From positions 1 to 15,729 of the forward strand of contig CACXHC010000212.1 of NCBI GenBank assembly GCA_902767285.1: a stretch of DNA of 15,729 bases, in the 5' to 3' direction. Each line of letters opens with the position of its first letter. Position 1 is the stretch's first letter. This stretch comes from an uncultured Ruminococcus sp. Its GTDB lineage: Bacteria > Bacillota > Clostridia > Oscillospirales > Acutalibacteraceae. Below, one piece after another: positions 7,113 to 12,727 of this stretch. A program made the translations under genes and the position numbers. Below the pieces are notes generated by a model. The model was not told the DNA's origin and made no database searches. It was given only the letters and a program-made list of their open reading frames with translations.

Positions 7113-7206
7113 AGACTGACTCTTCGCTGTTCACCTTTTTTATTTTAAAAAAATGTCTTAATACCGTACTCCAAAATCGAGGATTGTCGATAACTATAAA
7201 TTTCAT
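7111..7206 (-). CDS. spoVM: SpoVM-like sporulation peptide (stage V sporulation protein M)
   Basis: This 31-codon gene is too short for ordinary gene finding. Compared with the 26-residue B. subtilis SpoVM (recalled from memory), it has the same Met-Lys-Phe start, Ile6, Pro9, Phe11 and Arg17, with conservative changes at 10 (Lys to Arg), 15 and 16. There are no gaps through residue 20. Residues 10-24 would form an amphipathic helix ending in KIKK. In B. subtilis SpoVM sits on the convex forespore membrane, anchors SpoIVA and so starts coat and cortex assembly; Pro9 is important for its localisation. Start: ATG at 7206 with GGGAGG 9 bases upstream; another ATG at 7213 is too close to that site and leads to a 22-codon frame. 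The upstream small membrane-protein gene ends 14 bases before this start, so they look co-transcribed. The C-terminal extension VNSEESV is an addition relative to B. subtilis. Confidence 0.78.
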   Translation of the reverse strand: MKFIVIDNPRFWSTVLRHFFKIKKVNSEESV

Positions 7207-7220
7207 AAAACATGACCTCC

Positions 7221-7406
7221 CTAATATAAGCACCTACTAATAATCAGCGAAAGTATTATGATACACAATCCGGCTAAAAATAATGCTGCTCCCCTTGGAA
7301 AAAACGAACATACCATTACGCCCATCCCAAAAAAGAATATACATTTTGCTGTGACGCATCTGCATCTCATAATCTTTGCCAGCTTTCTTTCAGTTCTTTG
7401 TATCAT
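7221..7406 (-). CDS. Small two-helix membrane protein upstream of the SpoVM-like gene
   Basis: I do not recognise a named family. The 61-residue product starts with a basic, Cys-containing segment (RTERKLAKIMRCRC), followed by two hydrophobic helices at about residues 21-36 and 39-57, joined by a short FFPRG turn, and ends ISRCLY. Small clostridial proteins with a Cys/Arg-rich start and FFP between two helices are common, and this looks like one. The start is uncertain: ATG at 7406 has only a weak GGAT site about 10 bases upstream. A TTG at 7421 would add five residues, and an ATG at 7370 would remove twelve. Support for its reality comes from the strong SpoVM ribosome binding site that begins directly behind its stop codon, suggesting an operon. 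A sporulation role is an inference from linkage only. Confidence 0.55.
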   Translation of the reverse strand: MIQRTERKLAKIMRCRCVTAKCIFFFGMGVMVCSFFPRGAALFLAGLCIIILSLIISRCLY

Positions 7407-7465
7407 AATACGCACATCCAATAATAATGTTACTTTTAAAATTAAAGTTTTTTGAGAAGGGGCGT

Positions 7466-7620
7466 GGGGCTGTGAAAAAACAACAGCCCCGAGGAATTTC
7501 CGATTTGTTGCTTATTTTCTCTTCTTTTTTTTGAAAAAAAAAGAAGCAAAAAAAACTTTTACTATATAAATTTTATGTGGTTCAACTAACATTCTATAAA
7601 CTGAAACAAATCCGACTGCA
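7466..7620 (+). repeat. Dispersed 155-base hairpin-rich repeat, copy A
   Basis: The segment matches 15575-15729 over its whole length with about a dozen differences by eye, in the same orientation. In order it contains: a hairpin GGGGCTGT/ACAGCCCC (7466-7473 with 7483-7490), a T-rich link, an A/T palindrome CTTC-T8-G-A9-GAAG, then GCA8CTTTTACTATATAAATTTTATG, and a partly conserved tail running into the CCGACTG hairpin at 7606-7640. A lead-in ATTAAAGTTTTTTG at 7441-7454 also recurs at 4089. No reading frame or transposase is inside. It behaves like a REP/MITE-type intergenic element. Confidence 0.8.
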
Positions 7621-7640
7621 AACGCCGCAGTCGGATTTGT
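7606..7640. terminator. CCGACTG-type hairpin, probable terminator
   Basis: A perfect 14-base-pair stem, ACAAATCCGACTGC with GCAGTCGGATTTGT, encloses a 7-base loop. The plus strand continues TTTTCATATT. The same CAAATCCGACTG arm forms a hairpin at 10801-10831, and repeat copy B ends at the window edge in a related CGACTGCA. It sits downstream of the minus-strand DUF3592-like gene, so it may help end that operon, although the T-run on the minus strand is poor. Confidence 0.5.
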
Positions 7641-7695
7641 TTTCATATTATCAAATAAACCTACTCTACCATAAAAAAAGTTTTTTGGAAAGGGT

Positions 7696-7731
7696 TTGGG
7701 AAAACCTTTTTTTCAAAAAAGGTTTTCCCAA
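7696..7731. repeat. Perfect 17-base-pair inverted repeat, terminator-like
   Basis: Bases 7696-7712 are perfectly complementary to 7715-7731 around a TC loop; the arm reads TTGGGAAAACCTTTTTT. It lies about 55 bases downstream of the stop of the minus-strand gene at 7788, inside an A/T-rich block. The preceding AAAAAGTTTTTTGGAAAGGG resembles the lead-in of repeat copy A at 7444-7461, so it is probably another member of the same class of intergenic elements. Position and strength make it the best terminator candidate for the tsaE operon. Confidence 0.6.
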
Positions 7732-7787
7732 GAAAGCAAATTTTTCCGACTGTTTTTTCGTTTTTCATTTTTAAGAATAAAAAGAAT

Positions 7788-8606
7788 CTACTTCATAAAT
7801 GCGAGAACATAAATAAAAAGTCCGGCGATTATAAGAAAACAAATCCCCAAAATAAGCGATTCTCCAATATCTTTAAATTCTGCCAAACTGCCTTTTTTTA
7901 CATTTACGAGAATATTCTCTTTGCTGTTTTTGCGTGGGGGATATTCTCTGCCAAGTTTTGATTTTACAATATGTTCAGAGCCATTCAAATTATATTTGTA
8001 TATGGGATAAAACGTTGCGTGAACATTCTCTCTGTGTCGCTTTGATTTTTTGACTATATCGATAATCTCGGCTTTAACCTCGGAAACGTGCGGACTTTTG
8101 GTCGCCCTAAAAGCTATTACGGAATACCATATAAACCATACCGCAAGAGTCGCAAATACAGTTGTCAAGATAACTCCTATAACAATGATGCTGTTATTTA
8201 CTATCAAACCGCCCAAAGAAGTTATGTGAAAAATCAAATTGAGCGACAAAAAAAGAACTCCCACCGAAAACGCCGGAATAGCATATCCGTTAAGAACGGT
8301 TTTTATATCACGCTTGCGAAAAACTATATTTCTTTTGGGATAGTACCAGCAATTAAGCATTTGCCCTTTTTGGCAGAATGTGCTTGTTTCAAGAGTGGCG
8401 GTTTTAGATGTTCCCTCAAGCTCAAATGAAATCTCGGTTTTGTAGTATTCTCTCACAAGGTATCCATCTTCACGAACGCTGACTTTTTTGCTTGAAATAA
8501 CACTGCATTTTACGCTCTTGCACGATTTAAAAACAGCCAGTACGTTTATTAAATCCGAAATAATAACCAAAAAACACGTCACCGTAATAACAGTGGAAAT
8601 AATCAT
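7788..8606 (-). CDS. Membrane protein with two DUF3592-like extracytoplasmic segments
   Basis: Function unknown. The 272-residue protein has four membrane helices at about 5-27, 107-131, 137-165 and 249-270. Between helices 1 and 2 is a soluble stretch (about 32-100: CSVISSKKVSVREDGYLVREYYKTEISFELEG... with FCQKGQMLNCWYYPKR). Between 3 and 4 lies a second, similar one (about 175-243: VKAEIIDIVKKSKRHRENV...YPIYKYNLNGSEHIV). Each resembles the DUF3592 pattern of a variable beta segment followed by a Y-x-x-x-Y-x-x-x-G-type core and a final phrase on the format of the ion-channel-like family; this family call is from memory. The start ATG at 8606 follows AAGGA at 8 bases. It lies 29 bases after the dCMP deaminase gene and is probably the last gene of the tsaE operon. 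No catalytic residues are obvious. Confidence 0.7.
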   Translation of the reverse strand: MIISTVITVTCFLVIISDLINVLAVFKSCKSVKCSVISSKKVSVREDGYLVREYYKTEISFELEGTSKTATLETSTFCQKGQMLNCWYYPKRNIVFRKRDIKTVLNGYAIPAFSVGVLFLSLNLIFHITSLGGLIVNNSIIVIGVILTTVFATLAVWFIWYSVIAFRATKSPHVSEVKAEIIDIVKKSKRHRENVHATFYPIYKYNLNGSEHIVKSKLGREYPPRKNSKENILVNVKKGSLAEFKDIGESLILGICFLIIAGLFIYVLAFMK

Positions 8607-8635
8607 ATATAAAATCCTTTAATTATAAATAATAA

Positions 8636-9118
8636 TTAATCAATATTGTAGTCTATAACGATGTTTTGAGGAATAGGCGACAACTTGCGTGTTACAACTC
8701 CGGCAGATGCAAGCATACGGCGTGAAGTTATCGTTGCGGGAGATTTTGCATATTTATCGGAGAGATATATAACTTCTTTTATACCCGATTGAATTATTGC
8801 TTTTGCACACTCGTTGCACGGAAACAAAGATACATATATTTTTGTTCCTCTTAAGCTTTTGCCTGTTGCGTTGAGAATAGTATTCAACTCTGCGTGAACA
8901 ACATATTGATATTTAGTGTCATTTCCCTCACGCTCCCACGAATATTCATCATCGGAACAGCCAATAGGAAGTCCGTTATATCCCGTAGAAACGATGATGT
9001 TGTTTTCGTCAACTATGCAGGCACCTACTTGAGTATTGGGGTCTTTGCTGCGTTTTGCGGCAAGAAGGGCAACACCCATAAAATACTCGTCCCACGATAT
9101 ATAATCCAGTCTTTTCAT
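8636..9118 (-). CDS. Deoxycytidylate (dCMP) deaminase family protein, ComEB-like
   Basis: Zinc-dependent deaminase converting dCMP to dUMP, which feeds dTMP synthesis in the cytoplasm. The 160-residue length fits. The zinc site is complete: His75-Ala-Glu77 in VVHAELNT, with Glu77 as the proton shuttle, and Cys101 and Cys104 in FPCNECAKAI. The N-terminal DEYFMGVALLAAKRSKDPNTQVGACIVD and GYNGLPIGCSDDEYSWERE phrases are the dCMP-deaminase signature; Gly-Tyr-Asn-Gly contacts the nucleotide. The gene starts with ATG at 9118, overlapping the rpiB stop (ATGA), with GAGGA upstream, so it is translationally coupled. The name comEB is used in competence operons, but none of the comE genes is here, so I leave the symbol blank. 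Confidence 0.92.
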   Translation of the reverse strand: MKRLDYISWDEYFMGVALLAAKRSKDPNTQVGACIVDENNIIVSTGYNGLPIGCSDDEYSWEREGNDTKYQYVVHAELNTILNATGKSLRGTKIYVSLFPCNECAKAIIQSGIKEVIYLSDKYAKSPATITSRRMLASAGVVTRKLSPIPQNIVIDYNID

Positions 9119-9567
9119 ATAAAATCCTCACCGTTTTCGATAGCCGTAATTTGAGATATGCGTCTTTCGTGGCGACCGCCTTCAAACTCGGTGTTAAGAA
9201 AAATGTCGGTAAACTTAACAGCTTGTTCGGGTGATATAACTCTTCCGCCCATAGCAAGAATATTTGCGTCATTATGACGGCGAGTCATTTCAGCACAAAA
9301 TTCGTTTGTAACAACAGCCGCACGGATCCCCTTAACTTTATTTGCGGCTATCGAAATTCCGATACCTGTACCACAGCAAAGTATACCTTTTTCGAACTCA
9401 CCGCTTGCAACAGCGTCTGCGACTTTTTTAGCATATATAGCATAGTCAACAGATTCTTCCGAGAAACAGCCGAAATCCTTGTACTCGATATTTTTTTCTT
9501 TAAAATAATTGATGATAGCCTCTTTGAGGCAAAAACCACCGTGATCGGCACCAATAGCAATTTTCAT
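9115..9567 (-). CDS. rpiB: Ribose 5-phosphate isomerase B
   Basis: RpiB interconverts ribose 5-phosphate and ribulose 5-phosphate in the pentose phosphate pathway. The 150-residue protein has the RpiB/LacAB motifs: GADHGG at 6-11 with Asp8 and His9, Cys65 in LCCGTGIGISIAANK as the catalytic base, Thr67, and His98 with Arg96-97 in MTRRHNDANILAMGGRV. I choose the ATG at 9567. The reading frame runs 20 codons further upstream (to 9627) into the end of tsaB, but that stretch is not RpiB-like, and an AGGAGG site lies 12 bases before 9567. The gene follows tsaB by 25 bases and overlaps the dCMP deaminase start. LacA/LacB subunits are similar, but a single gene next to housekeeping genes favours RpiB. 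Confidence 0.93.
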   Translation of the reverse strand: MKIAIGADHGGFCLKEAIINYFKEKNIEYKDFGCFSEESVDYAIYAKKVADAVASGEFEKGILCCGTGIGISIAANKVKGIRAAVVTNEFCAEMTRRHNDANILAMGGRVISPEQAVKFTDIFLNTEFEGGRHERRISQITAIENGEDFI

Positions 9568-9592
9568 AATTAAAAGAAACCTCCTAAAAAAA

Positions 9593-10297
9593 TTATTTAT
9601 TAATAGTCTTTTTTGCGATAAGTTCACGCTGAGCCTGAGGAAGTCTAAGATATTCGGGCATGAGCATATCGGCAGAAACAGTATTGTTATTTTCTATAAA
9701 TTTTTCGGCAGCGAGGGCAACAGATGAAGCTCGCTGAAATCTTACATTTTCGCTTGCAATTTCAAGCTGAGAAATGCTGTCAGACAATTTTGCAAAACAA
9801 AGGTTGGCACCATCTCCAACAAGAATAACTCTTTTATATTGCTGAATCTCGTTTTGAAGCTCGTCAATTGAAATTGCTCGGTCATCGCAAAGACGTTTCG
9901 GAGTATCGCCCGAAATATCAAACATAGCATTGTATACTTGATTGCATCGAGCATCCATTACGGCACAAACAACGGCATTGGTATTTTTTATGTTGTATGC
10001 CATCGATTCGAGAGTAGAAACGGCAACGCATTTTTTGTTAAGAGCGTATGCCATACCTTTAATAGCCGAAATACCTATTCTGACACCCGTAAAAGAACCG
10101 GGGCCGACATTTACGGCAAAACAATCTATATTCTCGGGATTAATGCGAACAGATTTAAGTAGAGCGTCTGTCATAGGCATTAAAGTTTCGCTGTGAGTCA
10201 GCATGGTATTTATAAAAAATTCGCCTTTTATTTCGCCGTTTTCCAAAAGAGCAACAGACGCAGATTTGGCTGATGTATCTACTGCAAAAATTTTCAT
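9593..10297 (-). CDS. tsaB: tRNA t6A biosynthesis protein TsaB
   Basis: TsaB (YeaZ) is the inactive Kae1-like partner of TsaD in the complex that makes t6A at position 37 of ANN-decoding tRNAs. The 234-residue protein has the ASKHA-type start MKIFAVDTSAKSASVAL, LTHSETLMPMTDALL (33-47) and the hallmark GPGSFTGVRIGISAIKGMAY (65-84). The C-terminal half is divergent, ending PEYLRLPQAQREL. It overlaps the end of tsaE by four bases (ATGA), with GAGGGAC as ribosome binding site, the normal coupling of these two genes. TsaD and RimI, which often follow, are not in the window; rpiB follows instead. Confidence 0.93.
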   Translation of the reverse strand: MKIFAVDTSAKSASVALLENGEIKGEFFINTMLTHSETLMPMTDALLKSVRINPENIDCFAVNVGPGSFTGVRIGISAIKGMAYALNKKCVAVSTLESMAYNIKNTNAVVCAVMDARCNQVYNAMFDISGDTPKRLCDDRAISIDELQNEIQQYKRVILVGDGANLCFAKLSDSISQLEIASENVRFQRASSVALAAEKFIENNNTVSADMLMPEYLRLPQAQRELIAKKTINK

Positions 10298-10719
10298 ATA
10301 TCGAGTCCCTCTATTTCAAATACTCGTGAATTTTCGGATTTTCCGGGTTTTATGCTGATTTTTATTGTATTTTCGGGCAGAGCATTTTCGATATTTTCGC
10401 TCCATTCTATAAGAATGATTCCATTGTCGATATAATCAAAAAAGCCTGTTGACTCCAAATCCTCCCAACTTGAAATGCGGTACATATCGAAATGATAAAT
10501 ACGCATTAAGTTTTTGGCGGTGTATTCGTTAACGATAGCAAACGTAGGACTCGAAACATCGTCATCAGAACCAAGATTTTTAACAATAGAGCGGGTTAAG
10601 GTCGTTTTTCCCATGCCCAATCCGCCAAAAAAAGCTATTATTTCGGTTCCTTTTAATTTGCCGGAAATTTGTTCGCCCAATTTTTCGGTATCAGATAAAC
10701 CATTTACATTTATAATCAC
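10294..10719 (-). CDS. tsaE: tRNA t6A biosynthesis ATPase TsaE
   Basis: TsaE (YjeE) is the ATPase that regulates turnover of the TsaBD t6A synthase in the cytoplasm. The 141-residue protein has Walker A GGLGMGKTT (32-40), SSPTFAIVNEY (56-66), the family HFDMYR box (76-81) and EWSENI (105-110). The start is a GTG at 10719 preceded by AAAGGAG about 11 bases away; no ATG lies near. It is the first gene of a five-gene unit (tsaE, tsaB, rpiB, dCMP deaminase, DUF3592-like). A sigma-A-type promoter stands 35-65 bases upstream. Confidence 0.94.
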   Translation of the reverse strand: MIINVNGLSDTEKLGEQISGKLKGTEIIAFFGGLGMGKTTLTRSIVKNLGSDDDVSSPTFAIVNEYTAKNLMRIYHFDMYRISSWEDLESTGFFDYIDNGIILIEWSENIENALPENTIKISIKPGKSENSRVFEIEGLDI

Positions 10720-10753
10720 AATAAAAAATTCTCCTTTACAATTGCCGATTAAT

Positions 10754-10782
10754 ATTATAACATCTATTTACGATTTTTTCAA
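10754..10782 (-). promoter_or_regulatory. Promoter of the tsaE operon
   Basis: On the minus strand TTGAAA (10777-10782) and TATAAT (10754-10759) are separated by 17 bases, with TGT before the -10 (extended -10). Transcription should begin near 10747, about 27 bases before the tsaE GTG. The sequence matches the small RNA promoter at 6989-7017 unusually well across the -10 side of the spacer. Confidence 0.8.
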
Positions 10783-10800
10783 CCCATAAATTAGCACAAA

Positions 10801-10831
10801 CAAATCCGACTGTGAAACACAGTCGGATTTG
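10801..10831 (-). terminator. CCGACTG-type hairpin, probable terminator of oadG-oadB
   Basis: A perfect 14-base-pair stem (10801-10814 with 10818-10831, AAA loop on the plus strand) lies 32 bases after the oadB stop. On the minus strand it runs into TTTGTGCTAATTT, a modest T tract. The arm CAAATCCGACTG is shared with the hairpin at 7606-7640, so it appears to be a recurring element used at gene ends. Confidence 0.65.
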
Positions 10832-10862
10832 CTAAAGAAGATGACAAAACGAAAAAAAGGAA

Positions 10863-12106
10863 TTATTTCAAAATACTGATAAGCACACCAGCGGCAACGG
10901 CAGAACCAACAACGCCGGCAACATTCGGCCCCATAGCGTGCATGAGCAGGAAATTCGAGGGGTTCTCCTCTTGACCTACTTTTTGTGAAACTCTCGCCGC
11001 CATAGGAACTGCCGAAACTCCGGCTGAACCGATAAGCGGATTTACCTTTCCGCCGGTAGCCTTGCACATGATCTTACCAAAAATAACACCAAATGCAGTA
11101 CCCATCATGAAAGCAAAGAGTCCAAGGAAGATTATGCCGATAGTTTTGGTGATAAGAAAACTTTTCCGGTAGCGGTAGAACCAACGGACAATCCAAGGAA
11201 AATCGTTATAATATTCATAAGTTCGTTTTGAGCGGTTTTCGAAATTCTGTCAACAACACCGCTCTCACGCATTAGATTTCCGAACATGAGCATTCCTATA
11301 AGAGTAGCAGCATCGGGAAGAAGAAGCGAAACAACAACTGTAACTATTATAGGGAAGAGGATTTTTTCGAGTTTTGATACAGGTCTAAGCTGAACCATTT
11401 TAATTGAACGCTCTTCTTTTGTGGTAAGAAGCCTCATTATAGGCGGTTGAATTATAGGTACAAGAGCCATATACGAATACGCTGCAACGGCTATCGGGCC
11501 AAGCAAATCAGATGCAAGAATAGACGTTACATAAATTGCCGTAGGGCCATCGGCACCACCAATGATACCTATTGCACCGGCTTCGTTGGGAGCAAATCCC
11601 AAAATAATAGCACCTATAAACGTAATAAAAATACCGATTTGAGCAGCAGCTCCAAGAATAAAGCTTTTGGGATTTGCGATAAGCGGGCCGAAATCGGTCA
11701 TAGCACCTATTCCCAAGAAGATAAGCGGAGGATAAATTCCGTGTTTTACACCTTGATATAGATAGTAGAGCAAACCGCCGACGTGTTCGGGCTTAGCATA
11801 ATAAGAAACACCATCTATAACGACTTGTGCATACGTTACATGTTCACCGGGATGAGCCGCCATATACTCATTAACAGGTATATATTGAGTTTCTCCGCCC
11901 ATAGCTATAGCGGGGTAGAGGTTGACTAAAAGCATTCCGATAGCAATTGGCAGAAGAACCAGCGGTTCATACTGCTTTTTTATTGCAAGATAAATAAGCA
12001 CAAAGGAAACAAGTATCATTATGTAATTTTCCCAAGGCAGGCTTGAAAATCCCGAGGTTGAAAACAACCTTGTTATTGATTCTAAAAATTGACTTAAAAA
12101 TTCCAA
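10863..12106 (-). pseudogene. oadB: Sodium-pumping decarboxylase beta subunit (OadB/GcdB/MmdB type), frameshifted
   Basis: The beta subunit is the membrane part that couples decarboxylation of carboxybiotin to Na+ export. Two frames together make one protein of about 414 residues. The upstream part (11132-12106) contains the family hallmark GIIGGADGPTAIYVTS, with the Asp needed for Na+, and [21 protein letters not shown]. It then stops after [11 protein letters not shown]. The rest continues in another frame (to 10863): [19 protein letters not shown]..., [18 protein letters not shown], and a normal end. At about 11142-11150 the minus strand reads CCAAAACT; one more A would restore SPKTIGII. 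This may be a real mutation or a homopolymer sequencing error. Start: TTG at 12106 with AGGAGG 8 bases upstream. Which acid is decarboxylated cannot be told, because the alpha subunit is not here. Confidence 0.85.
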
Positions 12107-12128
12107 AAGAACACCTCCTGTCTAATTG

Positions 12129-12560
12129 TCAGAACGAGCGAGTGTTTTCCGCCATGCCGGCAGATTTCCACGCTGATCTTCTCGATGAAGTTCGCTTTTT
12201 CGGTTTCGATTTTGTGATTGAACTTATAACAGCGTTGCCCTCTCCGAAAACGGTATCAACGGCAGCGGCAATTACAGCTATTACCTCAAGCGGAATATCT
12301 CCGTTATCTTCAATCGTTTCGGCAGGTTGTGCTTGTTTTTGGTCATCGGTATTTTTGGCTGATTCTTTTACCTGAGAAACTTCTGTTTTGGATTTGTTCT
12401 GTTGTGCTTTTTCAACTTTTTTTGCTTCAATAGTGTTTTGTGCATTGTTTACGCCAGTACTGTACAAATAAATAATGAGAATAAGCAAAACAAGAACTGA
12501 AAACACAACAACAATACCCGTTAAAAGAATAACCAAACCAAGTTTAAGGTTTTCAAACAC
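12129..12560 (-). CDS. OadG-family gamma/delta subunit of a sodium-pumping decarboxylase
   Basis: Small subunit (143 residues) that tethers the soluble carboxyltransferase and biotin carrier to the membrane subunit. It has one N-terminal helix (about 7-34), then a Lys/Gln/Glu-rich linker (about 40-85). A segment of the form IPLEVIAVIAAAVDTVFGEG (89-108) follows, and the end is SRRSAWKSAGMAENTRSF. Those last two blocks are typical of OadG-type proteins from anaerobes such as the glutaconyl-CoA and methylmalonyl-CoA decarboxylases. The start is GTG at 12560 with GGGAG 9 bases upstream. It is 22 bases ahead of the oadB start. A biotin carrier gene, often placed between the two, is absent, so carrier and alpha subunit must be encoded elsewhere. 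Confidence 0.85.
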   Translation of the reverse strand: MFENLKLGLVILLTGIVVVFSVLVLLILIIYLYSTGVNNAQNTIEAKKVEKAQQNKSKTEVSQVKESAKNTDDQKQAQPAETIEDNGDIPLEVIAVIAAAVDTVFGEGNAVISSITKSKPKKRTSSRRSAWKSAGMAENTRSF

Positions 12561-12629
12561 TTTTAATCACTCCCTGTTTTATTATTTTTTGAAAGGCAGA
12601 AAGTGACTCTGCCAGTTAATACAGTTATT

Positions 12630-12660
12630 ATTATAGTATAATTTGTTGAAAATTTCAACA
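12630..12660 (-). promoter_or_regulatory. oadG promoter overlapped by a 17-base palindrome
   Basis: On the minus strand TTGAAA (12653-12658) and TATAAT (12630-12635) are 17 bases apart. A perfect inverted repeat TGTTGAAAATTTCAACA (12644-12660) covers the -35 and would suit a dimeric regulator. The leader also holds a GGCAGA/TCTGCC hairpin (12595-12613) just before the oadG ribosome binding site. The gene on the other strand at 12728 diverges from here, but I could not identify a convincing plus-strand promoter. Confidence 0.75.
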
Positions 12661-12727
12661 GATATTACAAATTTTATTTTAAATATTTTATTAAAAATCG
12701 GGAACAATAACAGAGGAGTTGAGTTGT

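Noticed and set aside
7380..7440. Sigma-E-type promoter for the spoVM unit
   Set aside because: Only loose -10-like strings (GATACAAA, CATAATAC) were seen, none with a proper -35 at the right spacing; expected from biology but not supported by sequence.
7577..7774. Plus-strand 65-codon frame in the repeat block
   Set aside because: It consists of translated hairpins and homopolymers (CCGACTG and GGGAAAACC elements) with no ribosome binding site.
9568..9627. Twenty-codon extension of rpiB
   Set aside because: Not similar to RpiB, overlaps the end of tsaB, and the AGGAGG site lies inside it ahead of the ATG at 9567.
10768..11067. Minus-strand frame overlapping the end of oadB
   Set aside because: It lies in the wrong frame of the conserved OadB tail and is Arg/Ser-rich nonsense running through the terminator hairpin.
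11140..11152. Programmed -1 frameshift in oadB
   Set aside because: The bases CCAAAAC in the reading frame do not form a canonical slippery heptamer and no stimulatory structure was evident; mutation or sequencing error is simpler.
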